Origin: CAVVNC01 sp963750015
Lineage (GTDB): Bacteria; Desulfobacterota; Syntrophorhabdia; Syntrophorhabdales; WCHB1-27
Length of the DNA: 64,000 nt
Direction of reading: 5' to 3'
NCBI GenBank assembly: GCA_963750015.1
Contig: CAVVPU010000127.1
Coordinates: forward strand, 1 to 64,000
This document shows, one piece after another, positions 43,017 through 53,915 of the stretch. The translations under genes and the position numbers were made by a program. The notes under the pieces were generated by a model. It saw nothing but the letters and a program-made list of their open reading frames with translations. It made no database searches and was not told the origin of the DNA. Numbering within the stretch: the first letter of the stretch is position 1; each line of letters opens with the position of its first letter.

Positions 43017-44222
43017 TTGAGGGAACAAAGAGGGCTGGTAAAACGTTGGTGGTGGCTTGCGCTCGTGGTTGTCTGCCTCATTGTCGGCGCCGCTTTCTAT
43101 GCGAAGGGCAAAGGGGGCCAGGCGGCGACAGTCGAACAAATACAGGCTACAGCGCGGCCTGTGCCGGTGGCTGCCGCCCCGGTCCGAAAAGGGGACATGA
43201 ACGTTTACATCAATGGGCTAGGGTCGGTGGTCCCCCTGAATACGGTCACGGTGAGAAGCCGTGTGGACGGCCAGCTTATGGAGGTGCTTTTCAAGGAAGG
43301 GCAGACCGTGACAAAAGGGCAGCTCCTCGCGACCATCGACCCCAGGCCTTTCGAAGTACAGCTCTCGCAGGCCCAAGGGCAGATGGCGCACGACGATGCC
43401 CTACTGAAGAACGCCCGGATCGACCTCGATCGCTACAAGGTCCTCTGGCAGCAGGATTCGATCCCGAAGCAACAGCTCGACACCCAGGAGGCCTTGGTAC
43501 TTCAGTTTGAAGGCCAAATCAAAACGGATCAGGCTCAGATCGACAGCGCCAAGCTGCAGCTCATTTACAGCCGTATCACCTCTCCTATTACCGGAAAGAT
43601 CGGCCTTCGTCTCGTGGATCCAGGGAACATCATCCATGCCGCGGATGCGAACGGTTTTGTCGTCATCACGCAGCTTGAGCCCATTACGGTCGTCTTCCCC
43701 ATCCCCGAGGACAATCTTCCACCCGTAATCCAGGCACTCAAGGAGGGGAGGCATCTGTCGGTGGAAGCTTACAACCGCGAGCAAACACAAAAGCTCGCAA
43801 CGGGCGTGCTCCTCACGACCGACAACCAGATCGACCCGACCACGGGGACAATAAAACTCAAGGCGAATTTTGACAATAAAGGTAATCAGCTTTTTCCAAA
43901 TCAGTTCGTCAATGCCGCCCTCTTGATCGACGTGAAAAGGAACGCCCTCATCATGCCTGCCGCCGCCTTGCAGCGGGGGGCTCAAGGCAATTACGTCTAC
44001 GTGATAAAGCCTGACCATACTGCCACCGTCCGCCCGGTTGTCATCGGAGACATTCAGGGTGGGGTGGCCTCCGTCACGTCAGGCCTATCTGAAGGAGACC
44101 TTGTCGTCGTGGATGGAGCCGAGCGCCTCAGAGAAGGGGCCAAGGTAGAAATGAGGGGACAGACAGGCGGTCAGCGGAGCCAAGGCGGGCAAAATACCAC
44201 CACCTCGAAACGGAGTAAGTAA
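43017..44222 (+). CDS. mdtA: RND efflux periplasmic adaptor, MdtA/MuxA-like
   Basis: Membrane-fusion protein of 401 residues. One membrane anchor (about residues 12-30), then the lipoyl-like halves VRSRVDGQLMEVLFKEGQTVTKGQLLATIDPRPFEVQL (about 78-115, read in parts) and LIYSRITSPITGKIGLRLVDPGN around a coiled-coil hairpin, and the beta-barrel and membrane-proximal domains. The start is TTG with AGGAGAG seven bases upstream. It joins the two RND subunits to the outer-membrane channel encoded at the end of the operon. Confidence 0.9.
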   Translation: MREQRGLVKRWWWLALVVVCLIVGAAFYAKGKGGQAATVEQIQATARPVPVAAAPVRKGDMNVYINGLGSVVPLNTVTVRSRVDGQLMEVLFKEGQTVTKGQLLATIDPRPFEVQLSQAQGQMAHDDALLKNARIDLDRYKVLWQQDSIPKQQLDTQEALVLQFEGQIKTDQAQIDSAKLQLIYSRITSPITGKIGLRLVDPGNIIHAADANGFVVITQLEPITVVFPIPEDNLPPVIQALKEGRHLSVEAYNREQTQKLATGVLLTTDNQIDPTTGTIKLKANFDNKGNQLFPNQFVNAALLIDVKRNALIMPAAALQRGAQGNYVYVIKPDHTATVRPVVIGDIQGGVASVTSGLSEGDLVVVDGAERLREGAKVEMRGQTGGQRSQGGQNTTTSKRSK

Positions 44223-47200
44223 TGAACCTGTCCCGCCCCTTTATTCTGCGGCCGGTCGCGACTACCCTGCTCATGGCCGCCATTCTCCTCGCAGGCTTCG
44301 TCGCCTATCGTCAGTTGCCTGTTTCGGCCCTGCCCGAAGTCGATTATCCGACCATCCAGGTAAGGACCTTTTATCCCGGCGCCAGCCCCGACGTCATGGC
44401 GTCATCCGTCACGGCGCCCCTCGAGCGCCAGTTCGGCCTGATGCCCGGGCTGAGCCTCATGACGTCGACGAGCTCCAGCGGAAGTTCTGTCATCACCCTA
44501 CAGTTCAGCCTTGATCTGGGCCTTGACGTGGCAGAGCAGCAGGTTCAGGCATCAATCAACGGGGCCTACAACTTCCTTCCCTCCGATCTACCCACTCCGC
44601 CGGTCTACAGTAAGGTGAACCCTGCCGATACACCGATCCTGACTCTGGCTCTGACCTCGAAGACCCTCCCTCTGCCGCAGATAGAGGATTTGGCAGACAC
44701 GAGGTTTGCCCAGAGAATCTCCCAGTTACCGGGAGTAGGGTTGGTGAGTATCAGCGGCGGCCAGCGACCGGCCGTGCGGGTCAACGTCAACCCCAAGGCG
44801 CTGGCAGCCTACGGTTTAACCCTCGAAGACGTGAGGGCCGCCCTCGGGGCGGCAAACGTCAATCAGGCGAAGGGCACCTTCGACGGTCCGCGCCAGGCCT
44901 ACATCATAGGGGCCGACGATCAGCTTTTTTCAAGCGGCCAGTATAAGCCCATCATCATCGCATACAGAAATGGAGCCCCTGTAACACTCTCCGACATCGC
45001 GGATACGATCGACGACGCGGAAAACGTGCAGCAGGCAGCGTGGATGAACAACACGCCCGCCGTGATCCTCAATATTCAGAGGCAGCCGGGGGCCAACGTC
45101 ATTCAGGTAGTGGACAGGATTAAGACCCTCCTGCCCCGGCTTCGAAGCTCGCTCCCCCCATCGGTGCAGGTATCCACCCTGACCGACCGGACCACCACGA
45201 TCCGCGCATCCGTCAGGGACGTGGAATTCGAGTTGATGCTCGCGGTCGCCCTGGTGGTGCTCGTCATCTTCCTGTTCTTGAGAAACCTGTCGGCCACGGT
45301 CATTCCGAGCATCGCCGTTCCCCTCTCCCTCGTGGGCACCTTTGGCGCCATGTACCTTCTCGGCTTCAGCCTCAACAACCTTTCCCTGATGGCCCTCACC
45401 ATTTCCACGGGCTTTGTCGTCGATGACGCCATTGTCATGATCGAGAATATAGCGCGGTACATAGAAGCAGGTGAGAAGCCGCTCCAGGCTGCCCTCAAGG
45501 GCTCCAAACAGATCGGTTTCACCATCCTATCTCTCACCGTTTCCCTCATTGCCGTGCTCATCCCCCTTTTGTTCATGGGCGATATCGTAGGAAGGCTCTT
45601 CCGGGAATTCGCTATTACCCTCGGAGTGACTATCCTCTTTTCTGCCGCGGTATCACTCACCCTGACTCCCATGATGTGTGCGAGAATCCTGAAACATACT
45701 CCCGAGGAACAGCAAGGAGGCCTTTTCAAGGCGTCCCAAAGGGTCTTTGACCGGATTATTGAATTTTATGGCAAAACGCTCAGATGGGTCCTCGCGCGTC
45801 AGACGGCAACCATGGTGGTTGCTGCAGGAACCCTGGTCCTCACAGTGGTCCTCTACGTGATGGTGCCGAAGGGTTTCTTTCCGATAGAAGACACAGGCGT
45901 CATCCAGGGCATCACCGAGGCCTCCCAATCGATCTCCTTTTCGTCAATGGCGCAGCACCAGCAGGCACTTTCGGAAGTCATTCTTCGCGACCCTGCTGTC
46001 GAGAACCTTTCCTCCTTTATTGGTATTGACGGTACCAATTCTACCCTCAACAGCGGCCGCATCCTCATCAACCTGAAACCCCTTGCCGAAAGGAAGGAAA
46101 GCGCGAGCGACGTCATCGCCCGGCTTCAACCCGAGGTGGCCAAGGTGGAAGGCATCGCCCTTTTCATGCAGCCCGTTCAGGACCTCACGGTCGATGCTCG
46201 CGTCAGCAGGACCCAGTTTCAGTACACCATGGAAGACCCTGACGCAAAGGAGCTTTACGCCTGGGCGCCCAGACTAGTGAACGCCCTGAACCAGCGGCCC
46301 GAGCTTCGGGACGTGAGCAGCGATCAACAGGATAAAGGGCTTCACCTCAGTGTCGCCATAGACCGGGGCACGGCGTCGCGCTTCGGCATCCTTACGTCGA
46401 ATATCGACGATGCCCTTTATGATGCTTACGGACAGCGGATGGTATCGACCATTTTTACGCAATTGAACCAGTATCGCGTCATCTTGGGCGTCAAACCCGA
46501 GTACACGCAAGACCCGGCGCAGCTGGGGTCGATCTATCTTCGCGGCTCCAGCGGCGGCCAGGTACCGCTCTCCGCCATAACTCAGGTGTCCGAGACAACG
46601 GGCCCCATCCTTGTAGCCCGCCAGGGGCAGTTTCCATCCGTCACGGTCTCCTTTAACTACCAACAAGGCGTTTCTCTCGGGAAGGCGGTGGAGGCGGTCG
46701 ATGACGCAGCCCGGAAGCTCCAGATGCCCGCGAGCATCAGCGGGAGCTTCCAGGGGACAGCCCAGGCCTTCAGGACATCCCTGTCGAGTGAGCCGCTCCT
46801 TATACTCGCGGCCCTCATAACGGTCTATATCGTGCTCGGTATTCTTTACGAAAGCTACATCCATCCGATCACGATCCTCTCCACCCTGCCCTCGGCAGGA
46901 GTGGGCGCCATTCTCGCTCTCCTTATGTTTCGAACTGAATTCACCATAATCGCCCTTATCGGCATCATCCTGCTCATAGGCATAGTCAAGAAAAATGGCA
47001 TCATGATGGTCGATTTCGCTCTCGAGGCGGAGCGTAAAGAAGGCAAGCCGGCCGTTGAGGCGATCTACCAGGCGTCGCTCTTGAGGTTTCGCCCCATCAT
47101 GATGACGACCATGGCGGCTCTTCTCGGCGCGTTGCCCCTTGCGCTGGGCAGGGGCGTCGGATCGGAGCTGCGCCACCCCCTCGGTATCTCTATCGTCGGC

Positions 47201-47338
47201 GGCCTCATCATCAGCCAGCTCCTCACCCTTTATACGACTCCGGTGATCTATCTCGGATTCGACAGGCTCGCTAAACGGGTGAGACGAAACAAAACGAATA
47301 AGGCTGTGACCGACGGACCCGAGCCGATTTCGCCATGA
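44222..47338 (+). CDS. mdtB: RND efflux inner-membrane transporter, MdtB/MuxB-like
   Basis: Proton-driven RND transporter of 1038 residues with twelve membrane segments and two large periplasmic loops. The proton-relay residues are visible: Asp-Asp in GFVVDDAIVMIENIARY (about 399-415) and the lysine in GIVKKNGIMMVDFAL. It overlaps mdtA by one base and the next gene by 4 bp. Together with a second, different RND protein it should form the heteromultimer typical of MdtBC/MuxBC. Confidence 0.92.
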   Translation: MNLSRPFILRPVATTLLMAAILLAGFVAYRQLPVSALPEVDYPTIQVRTFYPGASPDVMASSVTAPLERQFGLMPGLSLMTSTSSSGSSVITLQFSLDLGLDVAEQQVQASINGAYNFLPSDLPTPPVYSKVNPADTPILTLALTSKTLPLPQIEDLADTRFAQRISQLPGVGLVSISGGQRPAVRVNVNPKALAAYGLTLEDVRAALGAANVNQAKGTFDGPRQAYIIGADDQLFSSGQYKPIIIAYRNGAPVTLSDIADTIDDAENVQQAAWMNNTPAVILNIQRQPGANVIQVVDRIKTLLPRLRSSLPPSVQVSTLTDRTTTIRASVRDVEFELMLAVALVVLVIFLFLRNLSATVIPSIAVPLSLVGTFGAMYLLGFSLNNLSLMALTISTGFVVDDAIVMIENIARYIEAGEKPLQAALKGSKQIGFTILSLTVSLIAVLIPLLFMGDIVGRLFREFAITLGVTILFSAAVSLTLTPMMCARILKHTPEEQQGGLFKASQRVFDRIIEFYGKTLRWVLARQTATMVVAAGTLVLTVVLYVMVPKGFFPIEDTGVIQGITEASQSISFSSMAQHQQALSEVILRDPAVENLSSFIGIDGTNSTLNSGRILINLKPLAERKESASDVIARLQPEVAKVEGIALFMQPVQDLTVDARVSRTQFQYTMEDPDAKELYAWAPRLVNALNQRPELRDVSSDQQDKGLHLSVAIDRGTASRFGILTSNIDDALYDAYGQRMVSTIFTQLNQYRVILGVKPEYTQDPAQLGSIYLRGSSGGQVPLSAITQVSETTGPILVARQGQFPSVTVSFNYQQGVSLGKAVEAVDDAARKLQMPASISGSFQGTAQAFRTSLSSEPLLILAALITVYIVLGILYESYIHPITILSTLPSAGVGAILALLMFRTEFTIIALIGIILLIGIVKKNGIMMVDFALEAERKEGKPAVEAIYQASLLRFRPIMMTTMAALLGALPLALGRGVGSELRHPLGISIVGGLIISQLLTLYTTPVIYLGFDRLAKRVRRNKTNKAVTDGPEPISP

Positions 47339-50300
47339 ACATCTCCTCTCCCTTTATCCAAAGGCCCATCGCCACAACACTGCTCACGATAGCAGTAGCC
47401 CTCGCCGGGGCCGTCGCCTTTCGCCTGCTCCCCGTCTCACCTCTGCCTCCGGTAGACTACCCGACTATAAACGTGTCCGCTGCGCTTCCGGGCGCCGATC
47501 CGGAAACCATGGCGACCTCGGTAGCTGCGCCCCTCGAGCGTCAGTTCGGCCATATCGCTGACGTGACCGAGATGACGTCGACGAGCTATCGCGGTTCCAC
47601 CTCCATTACCCTCCAGTTCGATCTGAACCGCGACATCAACGGAGCGGCCAGGGACGTTCAGGCGGCAATTGATGCGGCCCGGGGCTTTTTGCCGTCCAAT
47701 CTTCCGGCACCGCCGCGATACTGGAAATGGAATCCTGCCGACTCGCCGATTCTCGTCCTGAGCCTCCAGTCGGACATCCTCAACACTGCCCAGATATACG
47801 ACGCGGCCCAGAGCGTGATGGGACAAAAGCTCTCCCAGTTGGACGGCGTCGGTCAGGTATTCATAGGTGGTGCCTCCCTTAGAGCGGTGAGAGTGGAGCT
47901 CAATCCAACAACTCTGAACAAATACGGCATCGCTTTAGAGGATGTCCGGGGTGTTCTGAGCAAGACCACCGTTGACCGTCCCAAAGGGCAGACTCTCCAA
48001 CCGGGACAGAAACTGGATAATCGACGCTAACGATCAGCTCGACTACGCACGACAGTATGCGCCCGTCGTAGTCACTTATAGGTCGGGTGCGGCAGTAAGG
48101 CTGTCCGATTTGGGCAGCGTACAAGACTCGGTGGAGGATCTCAGGACGACCGGCCTCGTTAACGGGAAGGGGGCCATCATGGTGATGATCTTCCGCCAGC
48201 CGAACGCCAACATAATCGAGACCGTAGACCGGGTCAACGAGGCGCTTCCCCAGCTCGTCGCCTCTATGCCGGGCAGCATCAACTACAAGGTTATTCAGGA
48301 CCGTACGCCGCCGATCCGGGGTTCCCTTCGTGATGTCGAGATCAACCTCATAATATCCTTCCTCCTCGTGATACTGGTGGTTTTCGCGTTCCTCCGGAGC
48401 GTGCGGGCCACCGTAATCCCCGCCGTGGCTGTGGCGGCATCTCTCATCGGTACTTTCGGTGTTATGTACCTGTGCGGCTATAACCTCGACAACCTTTCCC
48501 TCATGGCCCTCACCATCGCCACCGGCTTCGTCGTCGATGATGCAATCGTCGTGCTCGAGAACACGACGCGTCATGTGGAGTTGGGGGAATCGGCCATGGC
48601 TGCCGCCTTTGCCGGCTCCAAGGAGATCGGCTTCACCGTCCTCTCCATGAGCTGCTCCCTCGTCGCCGTTTTCATACCCATCCTTCTCATGGGTGGCATG
48701 GTGGGCCGCCTCTTCCGGGAATTTGCCGTCACCCTATCGACGGCTATCGCCGTCTCCCTGGTCCTGTCGCTCACCACCACACCCATGATGTGCGCGCGGC
48801 TCCTTCGTCCCAGTAAGGGGCGCGAGCACGGCCACATTTACAGGGTAAGCGAAAACGCCTTCGACCGTATGCGGGCCTACTACGACGTATCGCTCCGCTG
48901 GGCCCTGCGTCACCGCCTGCTTATGCTTCTCATCGTCCTCGTCACGGTGGCCACGAACGTATACCTGTTCATTATAATCCCCAAAGGCTTCTTCCCTGAA
49001 CAGGATACGGGCAGGATCGGCGGCATGATCCAGGCAGACCAGGATGTCTCATACCAATCGATGAAAGCAAAGCTTACCCAGGTGTTGAGCATTATCGGGA
49101 GCGACCCTGATGTGGAGTTCATCGGCGGCTTCACCGGAGGCAGCGGTGGGGGTGGAACCCCTGCAAACGTCGGACGTATGTTCATCTCCCTCAAGCCTTT
49201 CGGCCAACGCAAGGACAGCTCGGCCCAGTTCATCGCGAGGCTTCGGCCGAAGCTCGCCCACGTGGCGGGCGCCCCCACCTACCTTCAACCCGTCCAGGAT
49301 ATCCGTGTAGGCGGAAGATCGGCCAACGGCATGTACCAATATACCCTGGAGAGCGATAACCTCGCCCAGCTCGTCTCCTGGGCCCCGAGGATGTTGGCGC
49401 GGCTGCGGACATTACACAGCCTCGTCGACGTAAGCAGCGATCAACAGAACAAGGGACTCGAGGCCCATCTTGTCATCGACCGGCCCACAGCATCCCGGCT
49501 CGGAATCACGCCTCAGATGATCGACGATGTGCTTTACGACGCCTTCGGTCAACGGCAGGTAGCCATCAGATATACTCAGCTCAACCAATACCACGTCATA
49601 ATGGAGGTCGACCCTGTCTACTGGCAGCAGCCGGATACGCTTCACGACATCTACCTGCGAGGCCGATCCGGGAACATGGTACCTCTGAGTGCCTTTACCC
49701 GCCTCGAACGAGTCTCAACGTCGCTCTCGGTGCCTCACCACGGCCAGTTCCCGGCGGTCACCATCTCCTTTAACGTTGCACCGGGAAAGGCCCTCGGGGA
49801 TGCAGTGACCGAGGTGGAGGAGGCAGCCCGTCAAATGGGAATGCCCGGGGGCATCCGAGGCAATTTCGCCGGCACAGCCCAGGCTTTTCAGGCATCGTTG
49901 GCGAACGAGCCGATTCTTATCCTTATGGCGCTCGTGGCGGTTTACATCGTGCTGGGCATGCTCTACGAAAGCTTCGTGCATCCCATTACCATCCTTTCAA
50001 CTCTGCCTTCGGCAGGGGTGGGAGCAATGTTTGCACTCATCATATCGCGCAACGATCTGACCGTCATAGCCGTGATAGGAATCCTCCTTCTTATCGGCAT
50101 CGTCAAGAAAAACGGGATCATGATGGTCGATTTTGCCATAGAAACGCAGCGAAAAGAGGGCAGCGCGCCGATGGATGCCATCTATCAGGCATGCTTGCTC
50201 CGGTTTCGCCCGATCATGATGACGACCATGGCCGCGCTTCTCGGCGCGCTCCCCCTCGCACTGGGTAGGGGCATCGGTTCCGAGCTTCGAAGGCCCCTCG

Positions 50301-50479
50301 GCATATCGATCGCGGGCGGCCTTATTTTCAGTCAATTGCTGACCCTTTACACAACACCGGTCATGTATCTCTATCTCGACCGATTAAGGCTAAAAATGAA
50401 AGGCTTGTGGCGCAGGGTTGGGCTCGGGAAATCGCAGAAAATAGTATCAGACCAGGAAGGGTTCGAGGTGGAGACATGA
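47335..50479 (+). pseudogene. mdtC: RND efflux inner-membrane transporter, MdtC/MuxC-like, frameshifted
   Basis: The second RND protein of the operon, broken near 47989-47995. Residues 1 to about 218 read in one frame up to ...TTVDRPKG, which then hits a stop at about 48028; the rest (LSNRDRNWIIDANDQL onward, about 830 residues) continues in the next frame to 50479. Removing one base after GGGCAG restores a normal 1048-residue protein. All downstream RND motifs are intact: GFVVDDAIVVLENTTRH and GIVKKNGIMMVDFAIETQ. It is either a recent inactivation or a sequencing error. The start overlaps mdtB by 4 bp and the stop overlaps the NodT-type gene by 4 bp. Confidence 0.85.
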
Positions 50480-52023
50480 GAATGACACCGGAGAAGAATT
50501 GGCAAGGGGCTCGACAAAAAGGGCACGATATGGGTTATCGCCCTTGGCAAAGATGGCGAAGCCGGTTCGCGCCGAGGCCTGAAATGGCCGCTGTATGGCG
50601 ATGCCTCGGCGGCCTCGGCCTGCTTGCCATAGCCCTCCAATTGACCGCGTCCTGCACCGTTGGACCCGACTATGTCAGGCCAGCCGCGCTGACACCTCAG
50701 TCTTACAAGGAGAATAAGGACTGGAAGGTCGCAGAGCCGAAGGATCGGCTCGTACGGGGAAAATGGTGGGACCTGTTCAACGACCCGCAACTGTCGGCTC
50801 TTGAAGATCAGGTGAACATATCGAACCAGAATGTCGCCCAGGCTGAGGCCCAGTTCCGTCAGGCAAGGGCGCTTGTCCAGGTCGCCAGGTCAGCCTACTT
50901 CCCTACGGCCTCGATAGGACCGTCGTGGCAACGTGCCTTTCAGTCGACGCCACAGTCGCCTTCCTATCCGCTCGCCCTCTATTCCCTTCCTGTAGACATA
51001 TCGTGGGAGCCTGACCTGTTTGGCCGCGTACGAAGAAATGTGGAATCGAACAGTGCCAATGCCCAGGCAGCTGCGGCGAACGTCGAGAACGTCCGTTTAA
51101 CCATCTGTGCCGAGGTGGCCCAGGACTATTTTCAGTTGCGCGCGCTTGATGCGCAACAACAGCTTCTCGATGCTACCGTGAAGGCGTACAGCAAATCCTT
51201 GGATCTCACACAGAACAAGTACACCTCCGGTGTCTCGTCAAGAGGAGATGTTCTCCAGGCCGAAACCCAACTTAGAGCCACTGAAGCACAGGAGATCGAC
51301 GTGGGCGTGCAGCGCGCACAGCTCGAACACGCAATCGCCGTGCTCGTGGGGAAGCCGGCTTCGGATTTTTCCATACCCGTTGTCCCCCTGGTGGGCGCGC
51401 CGCCCCCCATACCTGTGGGCGTACCTTCCGAACTTCTCGAAAGAAGGCCGGACGTCGCGGCCGCGGAGCGGCAAATGGCTGCGGCGAATGCGCAGATAGG
51501 CATTGCCATCGCGGCCTATTATCCCAACCTGACGCTGAGCGCCTCCGGGGGTTATCAGACCCTGGATCTCTCTAAACTGCTTACTTGGCCAACCCGGTTC
51601 TGGTCCGTCGGCGCATCCCTTGCGGAGCCATTGTTCGAGGGCGGTCTGAGAAAGGCCCAAACAGCCGAGGCCCGCGCAGCTTACGACGCCAGCGTCGCCT
51701 CCTACCGACAGACGGTCCTCACGGCCTTTCAGCAGGTCGAGGACAACTTGTCGAGCCTGCGCATCCTCGAACAAGAAGCGGCAAAACAAGAGGAGGCGGT
51801 GAAGGCCTCGCAGGATTCCGAAACGGTGATCATGAATCAGTACAAATCGGGCATCGTTTCCTATGTGAACGTGATCGTGGCCCAAGCCACCGAGCTGAGC
51901 AATGAGAGGGTCGCTCTGACCATTCAAGGCGAGAGGATGACTGCTGCGGCACTGCTGATAAAGGCCCTTGGAGGCGGCTGGGATGCCTCGGCTTTGTCCA
52001 ACGTTCTCACGAGCAAGAAATGA
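50476..52023 (+). CDS. NodT-family outer-membrane efflux lipoprotein (OprM/OpmB-like)
   Basis: Outer-membrane channel of 515 residues. The start at 50476 overlaps the mdtC stop by 4 bp (ATGA), preferred over the longer frame at 50407. A long N-terminus precedes the signal segment and lipobox LTASC (about Cys59), followed by CTVGPDYVRP typical of NodT channels. Two OEP repeats follow (about 130-310 and 330-510; for example LDLTQNKYTSGVSSRGDVLQAETQ and ERRPDVAAAERQMAAANAQIGIA). It should be the exit duct of the MdtABC/MuxABC-type pump. Confidence 0.9.
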   Translation: MRMTPEKNWQGARQKGHDMGYRPWQRWRSRFAPRPEMAAVWRCLGGLGLLAIALQLTASCTVGPDYVRPAALTPQSYKENKDWKVAEPKDRLVRGKWWDLFNDPQLSALEDQVNISNQNVAQAEAQFRQARALVQVARSAYFPTASIGPSWQRAFQSTPQSPSYPLALYSLPVDISWEPDLFGRVRRNVESNSANAQAAAANVENVRLTICAEVAQDYFQLRALDAQQQLLDATVKAYSKSLDLTQNKYTSGVSSRGDVLQAETQLRATEAQEIDVGVQRAQLEHAIAVLVGKPASDFSIPVVPLVGAPPPIPVGVPSELLERRPDVAAAERQMAAANAQIGIAIAAYYPNLTLSASGGYQTLDLSKLLTWPTRFWSVGASLAEPLFEGGLRKAQTAEARAAYDASVASYRQTVLTAFQQVEDNLSSLRILEQEAAKQEEAVKASQDSETVIMNQYKSGIVSYVNVIVAQATELSNERVALTIQGERMTAAALLIKALGGGWDASALSNVLTSKK

Positions 52024-52269
52024 GAGGCTCCGCAGAATTTCCACCGACTCAGGCTCAGGAAAAGCAAGGCGGCAATTTTTGTCGACTCTTTTTGCAGGGC
52101 ATCGACATTTATCGCTTCGAGGTCGGATCTGCTCTTCGTTTCTGGTCATTATTGGCAGGAAGAAACAGCCACGCATGGCACGTCGATTGCTTTAACCGGA
52201 CTGAAGCGGAGCCAGGTCCGGACCCGTGCGGGGATCGACCTTCATCGTCAAGCTACGGAGGAAAAGAAT

Positions 52270-53040
52270 ATGAAGATAAAGCTACTGGTAGTGTCAGTTC
52301 TCCTCTCCCTTATTTCCCTTAGCGCCTGTGCATCGGAAGATTACAATACCCAGAAGGGCGCTGCCATTGGCGCAATCGGCGGTGCACTCGCCGGTCAGGC
52401 CATCGGCAGGAACACCGCAGGCACCCTGATAGGCGCGGCCGGTGGAGCTCTCGTGGGAGCTGTCGCGGGAAACGCCATCGACCAGACGAATCAGGAAAAA
52501 CGTACTCAAGCCCAGGCAGCTCAGATGCAGGCTCAGGCTCAGGTGCCTCCGCCGCAGCCGGCCTACACCCCGCCTCCACCACCGCCGCAATCGGCTCCGC
52601 AGTCGGGTGCCGGACAATGGGTAGATGTGCCGGGGCAGTGGGTCAACGGCACATGGGTGCCCGCCCACAAGACCTGGGTCTCAGAGAATCAGTCCCAGGG
52701 TGAGGTCGCAGGCGGGCCTCCGCCCCCTGCGTACGTACCTCCCACGCCGCCCGACATGGCCCCTATAGCCGGCACATACGTCTATTTCGTGCCCGGCATC
52801 AACGTCGATATTTTCTTCTATCATGGATACTGGTATCGACCCTGGGGAGGCTACTGGTATTGGGCACCCGCTTATGGCGGACCTTGGGCTTTCCTGCCTT
52901 CACGCCGTGTGCCTCGCGTCCTGATAACGCTCCCGTCCGGGTGGCGTAGGTTACCGCCCGGTTATCACCCCGTCCCCTATGCTGAATTTCACAACAACTG
53001 GCAAAGATGGGAGCGGGAAAGATACTGGGATCATCGATAG
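52270..53040 (+). CDS. Glycine-zipper, proline-rich lipoprotein
   Basis: Protein of 256 residues with a lipoprotein signal (lipobox LSAC, about Cys20). Residues 29-75 are a glycine-zipper membrane segment (GAAIGAIGGALAGQAIG ... GAAGGALVGAVAG). Then come a Q/A-rich linker, proline runs (PPPQPAYTPPPPPPQ), a WVDVPGQWVNGTWVPAHKTW motif and an aromatic C-terminus (YHGYWYRPWGGYWYWAP). Such proteins are found in the outer membrane of Proteobacteria with unknown function. It lies 247 bp after the efflux operon and ends at a strong terminator. Confidence 0.8.
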   Translation: MKIKLLVVSVLLSLISLSACASEDYNTQKGAAIGAIGGALAGQAIGRNTAGTLIGAAGGALVGAVAGNAIDQTNQEKRTQAQAAQMQAQAQVPPPQPAYTPPPPPPQSAPQSGAGQWVDVPGQWVNGTWVPAHKTWVSENQSQGEVAGGPPPPAYVPPTPPDMAPIAGTYVYFVPGINVDIFFYHGYWYRPWGGYWYWAPAYGGPWAFLPSRRVPRVLITLPSGWRRLPPGYHPVPYAEFHNNWQRWERERYWDHR

Positions 53041-53053
53041 AAAAAGGCCTGAC

Positions 53054-53088
53054 GGCTCTCACTCCGGAAAATTACCGGAGTGAGAGCC
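53054..53088 (+). terminator. Strong hairpin terminator after the glycine-zipper gene
   Basis: A perfect 14-bp stem (GGCTCTCACTCCGG / CCGGAGTGAGAGCC) with a 7-base loop begins 13 bp past the stop. A TTTT run follows about 5 bases further on. Confidence 0.75.
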
Positions 53089-53200
53089 CGCGATCTTTTG
53101 TGGCACTGCACCGACGACCGGCTTACACTGTAGAATCATAACGGCTGCTTTCGGCTTATCCGGAAAGCATCCGTACGTGCACGTTTCGATGGAGGGAAAA

Positions 53201-53872
53201 ATGAATATCGTCAGTATCATAGGCAGTCCTAACGGAACCAAAGGAAGCACGGGAGCGCTGCTCAAAATCGTCCTCGAGGGCGCCGAAAGCTTGGGGGCCA
53301 AAGCCGAGACCTTCGTCATCAAAAGCCAGGAGGTGAAGCCCTGTCTGGCCTGCGACACGTGCCACAAGAAAGGCACCTGCCCTCAAAAGGACGCATTTCC
53401 CCAAATCAAAGAAAAGGTAATGGCGGCGGATGGTCTCATTCTTGCCACACCAAACTATATTTCCCACGTGAGCGCGCAGATCAAGGCCTTCTTCGATCGA
53501 TGCTGCGGGATCGTCCATTGTCAGGGCTTCCAAGGAAAGTACGGAGCTGCGGTGGTAACCTCGGGAGGCGGCGATGAAAAGCCGATCACCGAATATATGA
53601 ACCAATTCCTCGCGGTCACCGGCGCAATCCCCGTTGGAGCAGTATGGGCCACCATGGCAGGCGTTCAGGGGGTCAACTTTCCCGAAGAAATCAGGAAACA
53701 GGCCTTTGCCCTAGGCGAGAAGCTCGTAACTGCTTGGAAGAACAGGGAAAAAAGTTCGGATTACAGCCAAGTGACCGCTCAATTCGCCGATCGTATGCGC
53801 TCCTTGATCCTCTGGAGAAAGGAAGAGTGGCCCTACGAGTACGAGTTCTGGAAGGAGCATCGGGGGCTGTAA
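53201..53872 (+). CDS. NAD(P)H-dependent FMN reductase / Fe-S flavoprotein family
   Basis: Flavodoxin-fold protein of 223 residues. FMN loop SIIGSPNGTKGSTGALL, then cysteines CLACDTCHKKGTCP (about residues 48-61), the pattern of iron-sulfur flavoproteins, and LATPNYISHVSAQIKAFFDRCC. GGAGGG is six bases before the ATG at 53201, preferred over the earlier one at 53177. A paralogue is at 15753. Electron donor and acceptor are unknown. Confidence 0.85.
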   Translation: MNIVSIIGSPNGTKGSTGALLKIVLEGAESLGAKAETFVIKSQEVKPCLACDTCHKKGTCPQKDAFPQIKEKVMAADGLILATPNYISHVSAQIKAFFDRCCGIVHCQGFQGKYGAAVVTSGGGDEKPITEYMNQFLAVTGAIPVGAVWATMAGVQGVNFPEEIRKQAFALGEKLVTAWKNREKSSDYSQVTAQFADRMRSLILWRKEEWPYEYEFWKEHRGL

Positions 53873-53915
53873 GTCTCGGTGGGGCTCGGAAGGACAGATC
53901 TTTCTATGTCCCGGT

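Noticed and set aside
46274..47176. 300-codon minus-strand frame inside mdtB
   Set aside because: Antisense shadow of a well-supported RND gene in GC-rich sequence.
51238..52176. 312-codon minus-strand frame inside the NodT-type gene
   Set aside because: Antisense shadow; no motifs, and the sense gene is clear.
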